Below, piece by piece: positions 28,608-37,790 of a stretch of DNA of 64,000 nt. Position 1 is the stretch's first letter. Each line of letters starts with the position of its first letter. Position numbers and translations under genes: made by a program. Source of the stretch: Pseudomonas umsongensis (GTDB taxonomy: Bacteria > Pseudomonadota > Gammaproteobacteria > Pseudomonadales > Pseudomonadaceae); assembly GCF_002236105.1 (NCBI RefSeq), contig NZ_NIWU01000002.1, positions 1,289,287-1,353,286 on the forward strand, written 5' to 3'. The notes under the pieces are model-generated. The model saw nothing but the letters and a program-made list of their open reading frames with translations. It did not search any database and was not told where the DNA came from.

Positions 28608-28991
28608 TTATTTCACTTTGAACGAAACGTTGCCTGTGATCGGATGAGTGTCCGACGACACCGCGCGCCAATCGACTTGGTAGCTACCAGCGGGCAATGG
28701 AGAGAGCGGCGTGATAACCATGGTTTTCGGGTCGCTGCCGCCAGAGACTTTGGCCTTCATGGGCATCGGGGCATGGGCCATGCCCGGCATTTCGGTCATG
28801 ACCAGTTTCGCGCCAGAGAACTGGGTCATGAGGTTTTCGGAAAAGTGCAGCTCGATCTTGGCGGGGGCCGGGCCGACCGCGCCTTCCTGCGGGGTGGAGG
28901 AGAGCAATTTCGGGTGCGCCTGAGCGAAGGTGCTCATCAGCAGCGCGCTGGAAAGTGCGATGGCAACAGCGTTGGTTTTGATCAATCGCAT
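28608..28991 (-). CDS. copC: Periplasmic copper-binding protein CopC
   Basis: 127 residues. A signal peptide ends AQA, giving a mature protein that begins HPKLL, so the N-terminal His copper ligand is exposed; the second site His is in SSDTHPITG near the end. A Met-rich stretch (MTEMPGMAHAPMPMK) can hold Cu(I). The gene lies 54 bases after copB and three bases before copD. A small hairpin (29004-29018) sits in the gap before copC. Confidence 0.93.
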   Translation of the reverse strand: MRLIKTNAVAIALSSALLMSTFAQAHPKLLSSTPQEGAVGPAPAKIELHFSENLMTQFSGAKLVMTEMPGMAHAPMPMKAKVSGGSDPKTMVITPLSPLPAGSYQVDWRAVSSDTHPITGNVSFKVK

Positions 28992-29045
28992 ACAAGGCCT
29001 CTCACCGCTTCAAGCGGTCATTTTTTTGATTGTAGTTAACGTGTA

Positions 29046-29957
29046 CTAGAACCACAGCCGAACACCAAGGACCAGGCGTGCCTCACTGCGATCCTCGCCT
29101 TCTTCCCTGGCATAATCGGCTGTCTTGCCGTAGGTGCGGTTCCAGGTCACGCCGATGTAAGGGGCAAGCTCCCGGCGGATTTCATACCGCAGGCGCAGGC
29201 CCGCTTCAGTGTTGGACAGGCCGGAACCGATGCCTCGTTGCGGGTCGTTTTTGCCGTAGACATTAAGTTCGGCGGTTGGCTGCAAAATGAGTCGGTTGGT
29301 CAGCAGGATGTCGTAGTCGCCTTCCAGGCGCGCGGCGGTTTGGCCACCTTCACCGATGAAGGCCGTGGCTTCGGTCTCGAAGTTGTACAGGGCCATGCCT
29401 TGCACGCCGAACGCCGCCCAGGTTTGTGGGTCGCCGGGTTTGAAATCCTGGCGAACGCCGCCCACTACGTCCCACCACGGGGAGATGGCGTGGCCCCACA
29501 GTGCCTGGACCTCCGCATCTTCAGTCTTGCCATTGGTGCGTTCGCCTTCCGAGCGCAGCCACAGGCGGTCGATATCGCCGCCGATCCAACCCGAGATATC
29601 CCAGGCCAGGGTGCTGCCATCATCAGCGTCCTGCCATTCGAGCTTGTCGGCAAGCAAGTAATAGTTGAGTGCGGAGTCATGGACGTTATGGCCATGGGGG
29701 CTGACGAACACGGCGGCGCGGTCGGCATCGGTCAACGCCGGAATCGGCGTGCGGCTTTCGGCAGGCGCGGCAGGCTGCATCTGGCCGTCGTCCATGCTTT
29801 GCATCTGGCTGTGGTCCATGCCCTGCATTTGGCTATGATCCATGCCCTGCATCTGGCTATGATCCATGCCCTGCATATCGTTTGTGGCGGCCATTGCCGA
29901 TGACAGTGTCAGGCTCGCGGTCACGAGCGCCAGAAAAATCGGAGTAATCCTGATCAT
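29046..29957 (-). CDS. copB: Outer-membrane copper resistance protein CopB
   Basis: 303 residues. After a signal peptide comes a Met/His-rich segment with tandem GMDHSQMQ repeats that bind copper, then a beta-rich CopB domain (~95-303) ending with VLGVRLWF, the aromatic C-terminus of an outer-membrane barrel. The ATG at 29957 has GAGG nine bases upstream. It follows copA by ten bases. Confidence 0.92.
   Translation of the reverse strand: MIRITPIFLALVTASLTLSSAMAATNDMQGMDHSQMQGMDHSQMQGMDHSQMQSMDDGQMQPAAPAESRTPIPALTDADRAAVFVSPHGHNVHDSALNYYLLADKLEWQDADDGSTLAWDISGWIGGDIDRLWLRSEGERTNGKTEDAEVQALWGHAISPWWDVVGGVRQDFKPGDPQTWAAFGVQGMALYNFETEATAFIGEGGQTAARLEGDYDILLTNRLILQPTAELNVYGKNDPQRGIGSGLSNTEAGLRLRYEIRRELAPYIGVTWNRTYGKTADYAREEGEDRSEARLVLGVRLWF
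29777..29876. repeat. Four tandem 24-base units in copB
   Basis: Units beginning GCAT recur at 29777, 29801, 29825, 29849 and 29873. They encode the eight-residue copper-binding motif MQGMDHSQ and variants. The central units differ by only a few bases, so copy number could change by slippage. Confidence 0.85.
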
Positions 29958-29967
29958 GGGTAGCGCC

Positions 29968-31737
29968 TCATTCTTCCACGCGAACTTCACGGAACATGCC
30001 CATTTCCATGTGGTACAGGAGGTGGCAGTGATAGGCCCAGCGGCCGAGCGCGTCGGCAGTCACCCGATAACTGCGCCGTGAGCCTGGCGGCATGTCGATG
30101 GTGTGTTTGCGCACCATGAACTCGCCGTTCGCGTCTTCAAGGTCGCTCCACATGCCATGCAGGTGAATGGGATGCGTCATCATCGTGTCGTTGACCAATA
30201 CGATGCGGATTCGCTCGCCGTACTTGAGGCGCAGCGGTTCAGCGTCGGAGAACTTCACGCCGTTGAACGACCAGGCGAACTTTTCCATGTGGCCAGTGAG
30301 GTGCAGTTCCACGGTGCGGCCGGGGTCGCGGCCGTCCGGGTCTGCGAAGGTGCTGCGCAAGTCGGAATAGGTCAGGACGCGACGACCATTGTCACGCAGG
30401 CCGAGGCCAGGGTCATCGAGTTTGGGTGAAGTGGTCATGGCTTGCATGTCCACCAGCGGATTGTTGTTTTCGGTCGCGGGATGGGACTGCATTTCGCCCA
30501 TGCCGGTCATGCCGCTGTGATCCATGCCGGCCATGCCTTGCATTGAGCTGTGGTCCATGCCGGTCATCTGACTGTGATCCATGCCCGCCATGTCGCCGCC
30601 CATGCTGCCGTGATCCATACCGCCCATGCCCATGTCATCCATGGTCACCAGTGGTCTCGGGTCTAGGGCAGGGATCGGCGCGGACAAACCCACCTTCGCC
30701 GCCAGCGTGCCGCGGGCGTAGCCGGTACGATCCATCGACTGGGCAAACAGGGTGTAGGCATCCTGGGTCGGCTCGACGATCACATCGAACGTCTCTGCCA
30801 CCGCGATGCGAAACTCGTCGACGCTCACCGGTTTGACATGCAGGCCGTCCGCTGCGACCACCGTCATTTTCAGGCCGGGAATGCGTACGTCGAAGTAGGT
30901 CATGGCGGAGCCGTTGATAAAGCGCAGGCGCAGTTTCTCTCCGGGACGGAATACACCGGTCCAGTTCATGTCAGGCGCCTGGCCGTTCAACAAATAGGTG
31001 TAAGTCGCGCCGCTGACGTCGGCCAGGTCTGTGGGATTCATCTTCATTTCGGCCCACATCTTTCGATCTGCGACGGTGGAGCCCCAGCCTTTCTCGCTGA
31101 CGTCGTGGATGAAGTCGCCCACGGTGCGCTTGTTGTAGTTGTAGTAATCCGACTGTTTTTTCAACGTCTTCATCAAGCCGACCGCATCTTCGTCGGTCCA
31201 GTCGGTCAGCATCACCACATAATCGCGGTCGTACTCAAACGGCTCCGGCTCCTTCGCATCAATCACCAGCGGGCCGTAGACGCCTGACTGCTCCTGAAGC
31301 CCCGAATGACTGTGATACCAGTACGTGCCGTTCTGCCTGACCTTGAATTGATAGACATACATCCCACCGGGTTCGATGCCGTGAAAACTCAGCCCCGGTA
31401 CGCCGTCCATGTTGGCCGGCAACAAGATGCCGTGCCAGTGAATGGAGGTATCGGCATTGAGTTTGTTCCTCACCCGCAGCGTAACCGTGTCGCCTTCGCG
31501 CCAGCGCAGCAGGGGGCCGGGAATACCGCCATTGATGGTCATCGCGGTGCGCCGGTTGCCGGTGATGTTGACCGGGGTTTCGCCGATGAACAGGTCAAAG
31601 TCGGTACCGGCCAGGACATTCGCCTCGCCCGGGCTGGTAATCGCCCAGACAGGTGTGCGCCATAGCCCGAGGCCGCCGAGAATCCCGGTGGCGGCGAGCC
31701 CCTTCACAAAGGTTCGTCTAGAAGTTTCAGGTCGCAT
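29968..31737 (-). CDS. copA: Multicopper oxidase CopA (periplasmic)
   Basis: 589 residues. A twin-arginine signal ([13 protein letters not shown]) exports the folded enzyme. Three cupredoxin domains carry the four copper motifs: [29 protein letters not shown] and [14 protein letters not shown] (type 1 Cys, His and Met). Between domains (~370-430) lies a Met-rich loop with MDHSSM-type repeats typical of CopA. It oxidises Cu(I) and sequesters copper. The ATG at 31737 (MRPETS) starts right before the TAT motif. First gene of copABCD. Confidence 0.95.
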   Translation of the reverse strand: MRPETSRRTFVKGLAATGILGGLGLWRTPVWAITSPGEANVLAGTDFDLFIGETPVNITGNRRTAMTINGGIPGPLLRWREGDTVTLRVRNKLNADTSIHWHGILLPANMDGVPGLSFHGIEPGGMYVYQFKVRQNGTYWYHSHSGLQEQSGVYGPLVIDAKEPEPFEYDRDYVVMLTDWTDEDAVGLMKTLKKQSDYYNYNKRTVGDFIHDVSEKGWGSTVADRKMWAEMKMNPTDLADVSGATYTYLLNGQAPDMNWTGVFRPGEKLRLRFINGSAMTYFDVRIPGLKMTVVAADGLHVKPVSVDEFRIAVAETFDVIVEPTQDAYTLFAQSMDRTGYARGTLAAKVGLSAPIPALDPRPLVTMDDMGMGGMDHGSMGGDMAGMDHSQMTGMDHSSMQGMAGMDHSGMTGMGEMQSHPATENNNPLVDMQAMTTSPKLDDPGLGLRDNGRRVLTYSDLRSTFADPDGRDPGRTVELHLTGHMEKFAWSFNGVKFSDAEPLRLKYGERIRIVLVNDTMMTHPIHLHGMWSDLEDANGEFMVRKHTIDMPPGSRRSYRVTADALGRWAYHCHLLYHMEMGMFREVRVEE

Positions 31738-31840
31738 GACGCTGTGTTCCCTGTCAGTCGGATGACGGAGCAATCAGGAGATGTTGCCACGTTTGATGAA
31801 GAGGGTAAGGGGGGCGACCTTTCAGAAGACTGAGCTGAAG

Positions 31841-31856
31841 ATTACGGTTTTGTCAG
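31841..31856 (-). promoter_or_regulatory. CopR-type copper box upstream of copA
   Basis: On the minus strand CTGACAAAACCGTAAT fits the TGACA-N5-GTAAT pattern of CopR/CusR-type boxes in Pseudomonas. It is 104 bases before the copA start. No copRS genes are in the window. The remainder of the 352-base gap (31738-32089) shows no convincing gene; short frames there overlap the box. Confidence 0.7.
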
Positions 31857-32089
31857 CTTCACCCGCGACCTCGAATTGGATCCTGTCATGCCAGACTTTG
31901 CGAATGTGGGCTTCACGCTTAAGTATCTTGACGTTGAGGTTCTCCTTGGCAATCGCTATGCAGATGAAGTCATAGGCGCGGCGCGAAGCCCTCAGGGGCC
32001 ATACCCATCTGATGGAAACGATCGGGGTGGGCCTTGGCGCAGTGGATGCAAAAAAGAGTTGGCGCATGACTTCAATTACTGATTTTGCG

Positions 32090-33046
32090 CTACCTCATCA
32101 TCAACGCGGCCAGTTCCCGTTCCCGCCGCGTGACGTCCTCTTCCACCGCCCGCACTTCGCGCATGTAAGCCTCGACGGCGGGAGGCAGCGAGCGTTCCTT
32201 GAGGGAGATAAAACCGTAATGCATATACGACGCCTGATCGTGGAGCGGCAGCGGTATGATTTCACCCGCCAGCAACTCGCGCTCAAAGGCCGTCAACGTG
32301 CCGATTGCCAGCGCGTTGCTGTTCACCACGAATTGAACGATCTGCATGGGCACGTCAATTTCAATCGCCGGCACGAAATCGCCTGTCACTGTGTCATAGG
32401 CACCGGCGCAGCCTAATGTCGCGGGCGGTATAAGGCCGGCCAGGCGGGACGGAATACGCGACGCCACCCAAGGGTAATCGAGTGCTTGCGCCCGCTTCAG
32501 GGAGCGTTGCGCAAGCAGCGGATGGTCGGGTCGGCAAAACAGGCGTCCCTGATGCTCACCCAATAGCTCGCATTTGAATTCTTTTTCGCCTTGCAACGCG
32601 CTGATTTCAGCGATCCCCAGATCCACTACACCGTTGGCGACCTGCTGCGCAACTTCTCGCCAACCGGCAACATGGGCCGTCACCTTGAGGTTGGGATGGC
32701 GGGCGTGCAACCGGGCAATGGCGCGATAGCCGCTGATGACACTGGGGTACGGCCCCAAGGCCACCTTGAGTGTGCCGATGTCGCCCACTGCCAGCAGGGC
32801 GATGTCCCGCCGAAGGTCCTCTTCAGCCATCAACAAGCGCTGGCTTTTGGCCTGCAGCACCTGGCCGAACGCCGTCAGGGTCACACCGTCGGTGCGCCGA
32901 TCGAACAGCGTAACGCCGAGCTCCTGTTCCAGCAGCTGGATACTTTTGCTCAGCGCAGGTTGCGAAACGCCCAACGCTTTGGCCGCCTGACCAAAATGGG
33001 CATGTTCGATCAGTGCCAGGAATTGACGTAGGCGGCGCGGGGTCAT
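32090..33046 (-). CDS. LysR-family regulator (SdsB1-like)
   Basis: 318 residues. The N-terminal helix-turn-helix is clear (RRLRQFLALIEHAHFGQAAK, LGVSQPALSKSIQLLEQELG), followed by a type-2 periplasmic-like effector domain (~90-300). It is divergent from the alkyl sulfatase, the same arrangement as sdsB1/sdsA1 of P. aeruginosa, so it likely activates that gene when alkyl sulfates are present. A dyad four bases beyond its start could serve for autoregulation. Confidence 0.88.
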   Translation of the reverse strand: MTPRRLRQFLALIEHAHFGQAAKALGVSQPALSKSIQLLEQELGVTLFDRRTDGVTLTAFGQVLQAKSQRLLMAEEDLRRDIALLAVGDIGTLKVALGPYPSVISGYRAIARLHARHPNLKVTAHVAGWREVAQQVANGVVDLGIAEISALQGEKEFKCELLGEHQGRLFCRPDHPLLAQRSLKRAQALDYPWVASRIPSRLAGLIPPATLGCAGAYDTVTGDFVPAIEIDVPMQIVQFVVNSNALAIGTLTAFERELLAGEIIPLPLHDQASYMHYGFISLKERSLPPAVEAYMREVRAVEEDVTRRERELAALMMR

Positions 33047-33049
33047 GTC

Positions 33050-33065
33050 ATAACCTTAATGTTAT
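33050..33065. promoter_or_regulatory. Possible LysR operator
   Basis: ATAACCTTAATGTTAT is an interrupted palindrome with the T-N11-A spacing of LysR-type boxes. It lies in the divergent gap between the lysR gene and the alkyl sulfatase. Confidence 0.5.
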
Positions 33066-33190
33066 CGATATCAAGTAAAACGGAATTTTTCGTAATCAAA
33101 TGAATATGCTATTCCTTGCCAGGCGGGTCAAGACGAACAAGAGCAAACCCGCGCCATCAAGGCATCGATACTCTGGCGAAGGAACATTTC

Positions 33191-35224
33191 ATGAACAACA
33201 AGACCCTCAGTTGCGCGCTGGCCATCGCACTGTCCACGGGCTTCAACCCCAGCATTTTTGCTGCTCAGACAACTGCCGTACCGGCCGCGATTGAGCATGT
33301 CGATAACCATTTCGACAACAAGGGCAAACCGCCCTCGACCTACACCGTCGAATTTCAGAAAGGTGTGCGCAACACGCTTCCTTTTGCAGACAAGCGCGAT
33401 TTTGAAGAAGCCAGGAAAGGCTTCATCGCAGCGCCGGCCTACAACAAGATCATGGCCGATGCGGGGAACGTCGCCTGGAACATGGGCAGCTATGATTTCC
33501 TGCTCGCGGGCAAGGACTTCGACACGGTCAATCCCTCGTTGCAACGGCAGGCCGTGCTCAACATGGCCTATGGTCTGTATGAAGTGGTTCCAGACAGGAT
33601 CTATCAGATCCGCGGCTTTGACCTGGCCAATATCACGTTCATCAAGGGCGACACCGGCTGGATCGTTTTCGACACCCTGACCTCGAAGGAAACCGCCAGG
33701 GCGGCGCTGGATTTCATCAATGAAAAACTGGGCAAGCGCCCGGTGGTGGCCGTGGTGATTTCTCACTCCCATGCGGACCACTTTGGCGGTGTCCGTGGCG
33801 TAGTCGAGGAAGCGGACGTGCGCAGCGGCAAGGTCGCGCTGATCGCCCCCGTGGGCTTCATGGAGCATGCGGTCGCTGAAAACGTATACGCCGGCAATGC
33901 CATGAATCGACGCGCGTTCTTTCAATACGGCCTGCTGTTGCCACGCAGTCCCTACGGTCATGTCGACATGGCGATCGGCAAAAACGCCGCCTCCGGCAAC
34001 ATCGGCTTGATCGAACCTAATCGATACATCGAAAAGGATTTCGAAAGCGTGACAATCGACGGGGTGCAAATGGAGTTCCAGAACACGCCAGGCACCGAAG
34101 CACCGTCGGAAATGAATACCTGGTTCCCGCAGTTCAAGGCGTTCTGGGCGGCCGAGAACGTCACCGGCACCATTCACAACATCTACACCCTGCGCGGTGC
34201 CTTGGTGCGCGATCCGCTGGTGTGGTCGAAGAACATCAACAACGCCCTGTATCGCTACGGCCAGCAGGCGGATGTGATGCTTGCCGCGCACAATTGGCCG
34301 CGCTGGGGCAATGAACGAATCCAGGAAGTGATGCGCGCGCAACGCGACGCCTATGCCAACCTGAACAACGCCGTCCTGCATGCGGCGAACCAGGGCGTCA
34401 CCATCAACGAGATCCACAATGTCTACAAGTTGCCCGAGAGCCTCAAGAACACTTGGGCGACGCATAGCTATCACGGCTCGGAAGAACACAACAGCCGCGC
34501 GGTAATCAACCGCTACCTGGGTTATTGGGATGCCAACCCGGCCACGCTGATGCCGCTGTCACCGAAGGATTCGGCTCCGCTGTACGTTGAAATGATGGGC
34601 GGGGCTGCAAAGATCATGGCCAAGGGCAAAGCCTTGTACGATCAAGGCAAATACCGTGAAGCCTATGAGATTCTCAATAAGCTGGTGTACGCCGAGCCGC
34701 AAAACACCCAGGCCAAGGACCTGCTGGCGGACGTCTATGAGCAGGTGGGCTATCAGAAGGAAAGTGCCGGCGTGCGCAACAGCTTCCTGGCGGCGGCCTA
34801 TGAGTTGCGCAACGGCATGCCCAACGGCCGGGCGCCAAGATCTGGCGGGCCGGACTTTATCCGCGCCATGAGCACGGAGTTGTGGCTCGAATATCTCGGC
34901 ATCAGCCTGGATGGCAGCAAGGTTGCGGACTTGCATTTCGTCCTGAACCTCAAGACCCCGGACAATGGCGAACAATTCGTGGTGGAGCTGAGCAATTCAA
35001 CGCTGACCAGCATCAAGGGCCAGCAGGCAAAAAAACCCGACCTGACCCTCACCCTCGATCGCTCGGCGCTTGAAGGCGTGATGGCCAGGCAGACCAGCTT
35101 CGATCAGCTCGTCGCGGACGGCAAGGCAACCTTTGAAGGCGATCGCAAACCGTTCGCCCAACTGATGGCCGCCATGACCCCATTCACCCCGGACTTTGAA
35201 CTGCTGCCGGGGACGAAGCAGTAA
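33191..35224 (+). CDS. sdsA1: Secreted alkyl sulfatase (SdsA1/BDS1 family)
   Basis: 677 residues. The signal peptide (MNNKTLSCALAIALSTGF) leads to a metallo-beta-lactamase-type domain with HSHADH (residues 192-197), which binds two zinc ions and cleaves primary alkyl sulfates such as SDS. The middle alpha-helical dimerisation region and the C-terminal SCP2-like domain (~560-677; KTPDNGEQFVVELSNSTL) complete the family layout. The ATG at 33191 has AAGGA seven bases upstream and is preferred over the upstream non-secretory extension. The released alcohol would feed beta-oxidation. Confidence 0.93.
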   Translation: MNNKTLSCALAIALSTGFNPSIFAAQTTAVPAAIEHVDNHFDNKGKPPSTYTVEFQKGVRNTLPFADKRDFEEARKGFIAAPAYNKIMADAGNVAWNMGSYDFLLAGKDFDTVNPSLQRQAVLNMAYGLYEVVPDRIYQIRGFDLANITFIKGDTGWIVFDTLTSKETARAALDFINEKLGKRPVVAVVISHSHADHFGGVRGVVEEADVRSGKVALIAPVGFMEHAVAENVYAGNAMNRRAFFQYGLLLPRSPYGHVDMAIGKNAASGNIGLIEPNRYIEKDFESVTIDGVQMEFQNTPGTEAPSEMNTWFPQFKAFWAAENVTGTIHNIYTLRGALVRDPLVWSKNINNALYRYGQQADVMLAAHNWPRWGNERIQEVMRAQRDAYANLNNAVLHAANQGVTINEIHNVYKLPESLKNTWATHSYHGSEEHNSRAVINRYLGYWDANPATLMPLSPKDSAPLYVEMMGGAAKIMAKGKALYDQGKYREAYEILNKLVYAEPQNTQAKDLLADVYEQVGYQKESAGVRNSFLAAAYELRNGMPNGRAPRSGGPDFIRAMSTELWLEYLGISLDGSKVADLHFVLNLKTPDNGEQFVVELSNSTLTSIKGQQAKKPDLTLTLDRSALEGVMARQTSFDQLVADGKATFEGDRKPFAQLMAAMTPFTPDFELLPGTKQ

Positions 35225-35252
35225 CGGCGATGGCGCGGTAGACAGTTAACCT

Positions 35253-35277
35253 GGCGCGTCTGAGGCTTGGACGCGCC
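35253..35277. terminator. Hairpin after the alkyl sulfatase gene
   Basis: A perfect eight-base stem (GGCGCGTC with GACGCGCC, nine-base loop) lies 28 bases after the stop, between two convergent genes. No long T-run follows, so it may be a weak or factor-aided terminator. Confidence 0.4.
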
Positions 35278-35341
35278 TGTTAAACACCCGCTGGCTGGAA
35301 AGCTCCCGCCGCCGTGAGCTTCCCCTTGACCCCTGTCGTCA

Positions 35342-36247
35342 TCAAGGAAGGGCATAGAGGTTGAAAAACATTCGGGAGGTATCACTGACGCCTCCCAGGT
35401 GTTTGTCATATTGGCGCTCAATCTCACCACTGCGATACATCTCGCTTAGCGCGCTATCAACTAACAGTCGGAAGTTTTCATCATCACGATCGAGCATCAT
35501 CGAGGTCGTTGAGTACTCAAAGATGCGATCAAGCAATACGAGATTTCCGGTGACGTATTGGTCGGTGAGCTCATGTTTGAGCATTGTGCGTTCAGCGAAG
35601 AAAACATCTGCCTTGCCATCGGCAACACGCTTGAGGCCCGCGGCCGCGTCTTGCACCGTGACGAGTGTGGCGACCACGCCCAGGGATCGTATCTGTTGAT
35701 TGATCCACTGCTCGGTGACGCCGCCAGCAATCGTGGCATACGTCATGTTGGCCAATGCGCGATTGACGTCTGTACGCCAGCTTGGGCCGGTTTTGACCAC
35801 GTCGCCTTTCAGCACCCTGAGTAGCGCATTAGGCGCCTTTTTGTTGACCACGGCCGATAGGCCGGCCGTGTAGACAGGAATGGAGTAGCTGACTGTTTTC
35901 CGACGTTCCAGTGTTGCCGGCGTCGGGGTGCAGAGAATGTCGACTTTTCCAGTGCTGACGGCGCTGGTTTCTTCGCCCAATCCAACGGGCTGATAACGAA
36001 CTTTTAGTGAAGGCAGGTTCAACTCGGTTTTCAGTGCGTTGAAGATGCCCTGACAGAGATCGATCGCATATCCGCTGGCCTTATCACCGTCCTGGGTACT
36101 GAACGGTGCGAAGTCAGGCACATACCCCAGCACTACCGAGTGACTGTTGCGCACCCGTTCAAGCGTGTCGGCTCCCGCGACGGCGGATACCAGGGAAAGC
36201 AGGCAGACAAGAAGCAGGTGGGCGGCTTTAATCGGTTGAGCGCTCAT
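35342..36247 (-). CDS. Periplasmic amino-acid-type solute-binding protein
   Basis: 301 residues. A signal peptide (LLLVCLLSLVSAVAGADT) is followed by an SBP family 3 fold: VVLGYVPDFAPFSTQDGDKA, GYAIDLCQGIF, STGKVDILCTPTPATLERRK and YRSGEIERQYDKHLG near the end. Such proteins bind amino acids for ABC uptake. No permease or ATPase gene is adjacent, so it is an orphan that may share another transporter or serve sensing. GGGAG lies eight bases before the ATG. Confidence 0.88.
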   Translation of the reverse strand: MSAQPIKAAHLLLVCLLSLVSAVAGADTLERVRNSHSVVLGYVPDFAPFSTQDGDKASGYAIDLCQGIFNALKTELNLPSLKVRYQPVGLGEETSAVSTGKVDILCTPTPATLERRKTVSYSIPVYTAGLSAVVNKKAPNALLRVLKGDVVKTGPSWRTDVNRALANMTYATIAGGVTEQWINQQIRSLGVVATLVTVQDAAAGLKRVADGKADVFFAERTMLKHELTDQYVTGNLVLLDRIFEYSTTSMMLDRDDENFRLLVDSALSEMYRSGEIERQYDKHLGGVSDTSRMFFNLYALP

Positions 36248-36296
36248 TCCTCTTTCTCCCGTCAGGTGTTTCTTCTGATCGGCAAAGATCCATCGT

Positions 36297-37217
36297 TCAG
36301 ATGTCTTCGGGTGAAATCACCCACACGCTGCAGGGCATCTTGTACAGCAGATGTTCCACAGTGCTGCCAACCAAACGCTCCATGGCGCCGTGGCCGACGC
36401 GCCCCATGACAATGACATCAGTGTCATAGGCCCCGACATAGCTGGAAAGCACCTTGGCCGGATTGCCCATGATCATGTGCTGGCGCTCCGGCCCAATACC
36501 GTTGCGCTGAGAAAGCTCGCGGAACGCTTCAGCTTGCGCATCGAAAAGGGTTTTGGCTTTGCTCGAAGAAAAAAATGCCGAACCATTACTGAAGCCAAAT
36601 TCATCTGCGCTGATCGATGAAAGATCGTGGGCGTAGACCACGTCGAGCTCGGCGTTGCAAATGGCGGCCAGTTTTGACGCCTCGCGCAAAATCCTGTCGT
36701 TGAAATCTGCATACTGGTCATCACGATGAAAAGGGTCGACTGCAGCGACGATTTTGCGCGGCAAAGCATGGTGCATATGGCTGACAAAATGCAGCGGCAC
36801 CTTGCATTCACGCAACAAGTGGATATCCAGTGGAGTAAACATCAGGCGTGACAGCAGGGACTCATGTTCGAGTGCCTTGATCAATACGGCCATCGGTTGT
36901 TCCTTGAGATGGATGAGGATTTCCTGCAAGGGCCTCTCCACCCAGACCACTTCCGTGGTGACGTGAACGCCAATTTTGCGCAGTGGTCTAGCCTGGTCCT
37001 CAAGCCATTGGCGATGGCGCTCGACATAACCCAGCCGCATCTGTTCCAGCGCCTGTTCGTTGACCATTCCAGCCGTCGCCAGCCCTTCGAGGTAATCGAA
37101 CGCTACGATGTGCAGTGCCGCGTCCGAAGCCTTGGCCAATGCGGCGGCCCGGTCGAAGGCAGGGCTGTTTTCCATCAACGGTGAAACGATCAGCATGAAA
37201 CGTGATTGATCAGACAT
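36297..37217 (-). CDS. Tandem universal stress protein, island copy 1
   Basis: 306 residues, two Usp domains. Domain 1 (1-~140) ends FTPLDIHLLRECKVPLHFV; domain 2 (~150-306) ends VMGRVGHGAMERLVGST, which keeps the G-2x-G of the nucleotide loop, unlike the other island copies. The ATG at 37217 has GGAG seven bases upstream; the extension to 37334 is rejected because it crosses an ANR-type box at 37321. It is the outermost Usp gene of the low-oxygen island and reads away from it. Usp proteins of this type support survival without oxygen in P. aeruginosa. Confidence 0.92.
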   Translation of the reverse strand: MSDQSRFMLIVSPLMENSPAFDRAAALAKASDAALHIVAFDYLEGLATAGMVNEQALEQMRLGYVERHRQWLEDQARPLRKIGVHVTTEVVWVERPLQEILIHLKEQPMAVLIKALEHESLLSRLMFTPLDIHLLRECKVPLHFVSHMHHALPRKIVAAVDPFHRDDQYADFNDRILREASKLAAICNAELDVVYAHDLSSISADEFGFSNGSAFFSSSKAKTLFDAQAEAFRELSQRNGIGPERQHMIMGNPAKVLSSYVGAYDTDVIVMGRVGHGAMERLVGSTVEHLLYKMPCSVWVISPEDI

Positions 37218-37320
37218 GACGGATCTCCGGTCGGTAATCGCGCGTTGGCTTGCCCCAAATAACCGAGGCCTTGGGCAGTTGAACCTTGCAATCATGGTGC
37301 TTGCGGCCGGGAGGGTGGAC

Positions 37321-37334
37321 TTGATCTTTGTCAA
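37321..37334. promoter_or_regulatory. ANR/FNR-type box (usp copy 1 side)
   Basis: TTGATCTTTGTCAA matches TTGAT-N4-ATCAA with one change in the second half. It lies 104 bases before the usp start on the minus strand. Confidence 0.65.
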
Positions 37335-37401
37335 ATGAGAGGGGGACGGACGCTATCGCTCGACGTGCGGTTGCCCAAAGCCGCGTCCAGTGAAGAATTA
37401 G

Positions 37402-37415
37402 TTGACCATTATCAA
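37402..37415. promoter_or_regulatory. ANR/FNR-type box (small-protein side)
   Basis: TTGACCATTATCAA has one change from consensus. It lies 115 bases before the 69-residue gene at 37530. With the box at 37321 it gives each side of this 312-base divergent gap its own site; nothing else is visible in the gap. Confidence 0.65.
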
Positions 37416-37529
37416 TCCTTCTCCTGTCACGGCGGTGCAGTCTTTGGATTGCGTGCTGGTGCCGGACGCCATTGCCAATTTGTGCCCGATTGCGCACGGG
37501 GTGATTCTCGTTGTCGGATGGAGGTATTT

Positions 37530-37739
37530 ATGTTCATTGATATCACGGAGAAACCCGCCAGCCATTGTTGGGGCGTGTGCATTGATGCCCTGGAAGTGAA
37601 TTTCAATAGCCTGGCGCAAGCGCAGGCATTCGTTGATCAGCTCAAGGCACGTATCGAAGCCCCCCATGTCTGGCCGAATGCTCGAGACTCGGCAGCCCGT
37701 GCCAGCCGAATACCGCAGGCTCGCACCGATCTCGTGTAG
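37530..37739 (+). CDS. Small protein of 69 residues, unknown
   Basis: No family recognised. The start is well supported by GGAGG six bases before the ATG at 37530; the longer frame from 37335 is not protein-like and runs through an ANR-type box. The first half is compact (MFIDITEKPASHCWGVCIDA, LEVNFNSLAQAQAFVDQLKARI), with two Cys five residues apart (CWGVC, C-x3-C) and a helix; the tail is basic and probably loose. It lies 51 bases before the MgtC/DUF4010 gene and is likely co-transcribed with it under an ANR-type box. Confidence 0.65.
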   Translation: MFIDITEKPASHCWGVCIDALEVNFNSLAQAQAFVDQLKARIEAPHVWPNARDSAARASRIPQARTDLV

Positions 37740-37790
37740 TCAGCAGGACGTGGGCCAGCACGGGGCCGGGCTTGTGCAGGTGACAACCCA

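Noticed and set aside
29004..29026. Hairpin ACCGCT/AGCGGT followed by seven T on the plus strand
   Set aside because: Flanking genes are on the minus strand, so it would terminate nothing; at most an mRNA hairpin between copB and copC.
31822..32067. Minus-strand frame between the lysR gene and copA
   Set aside because: It runs through the copper box and has no ribosome site or family resemblance.
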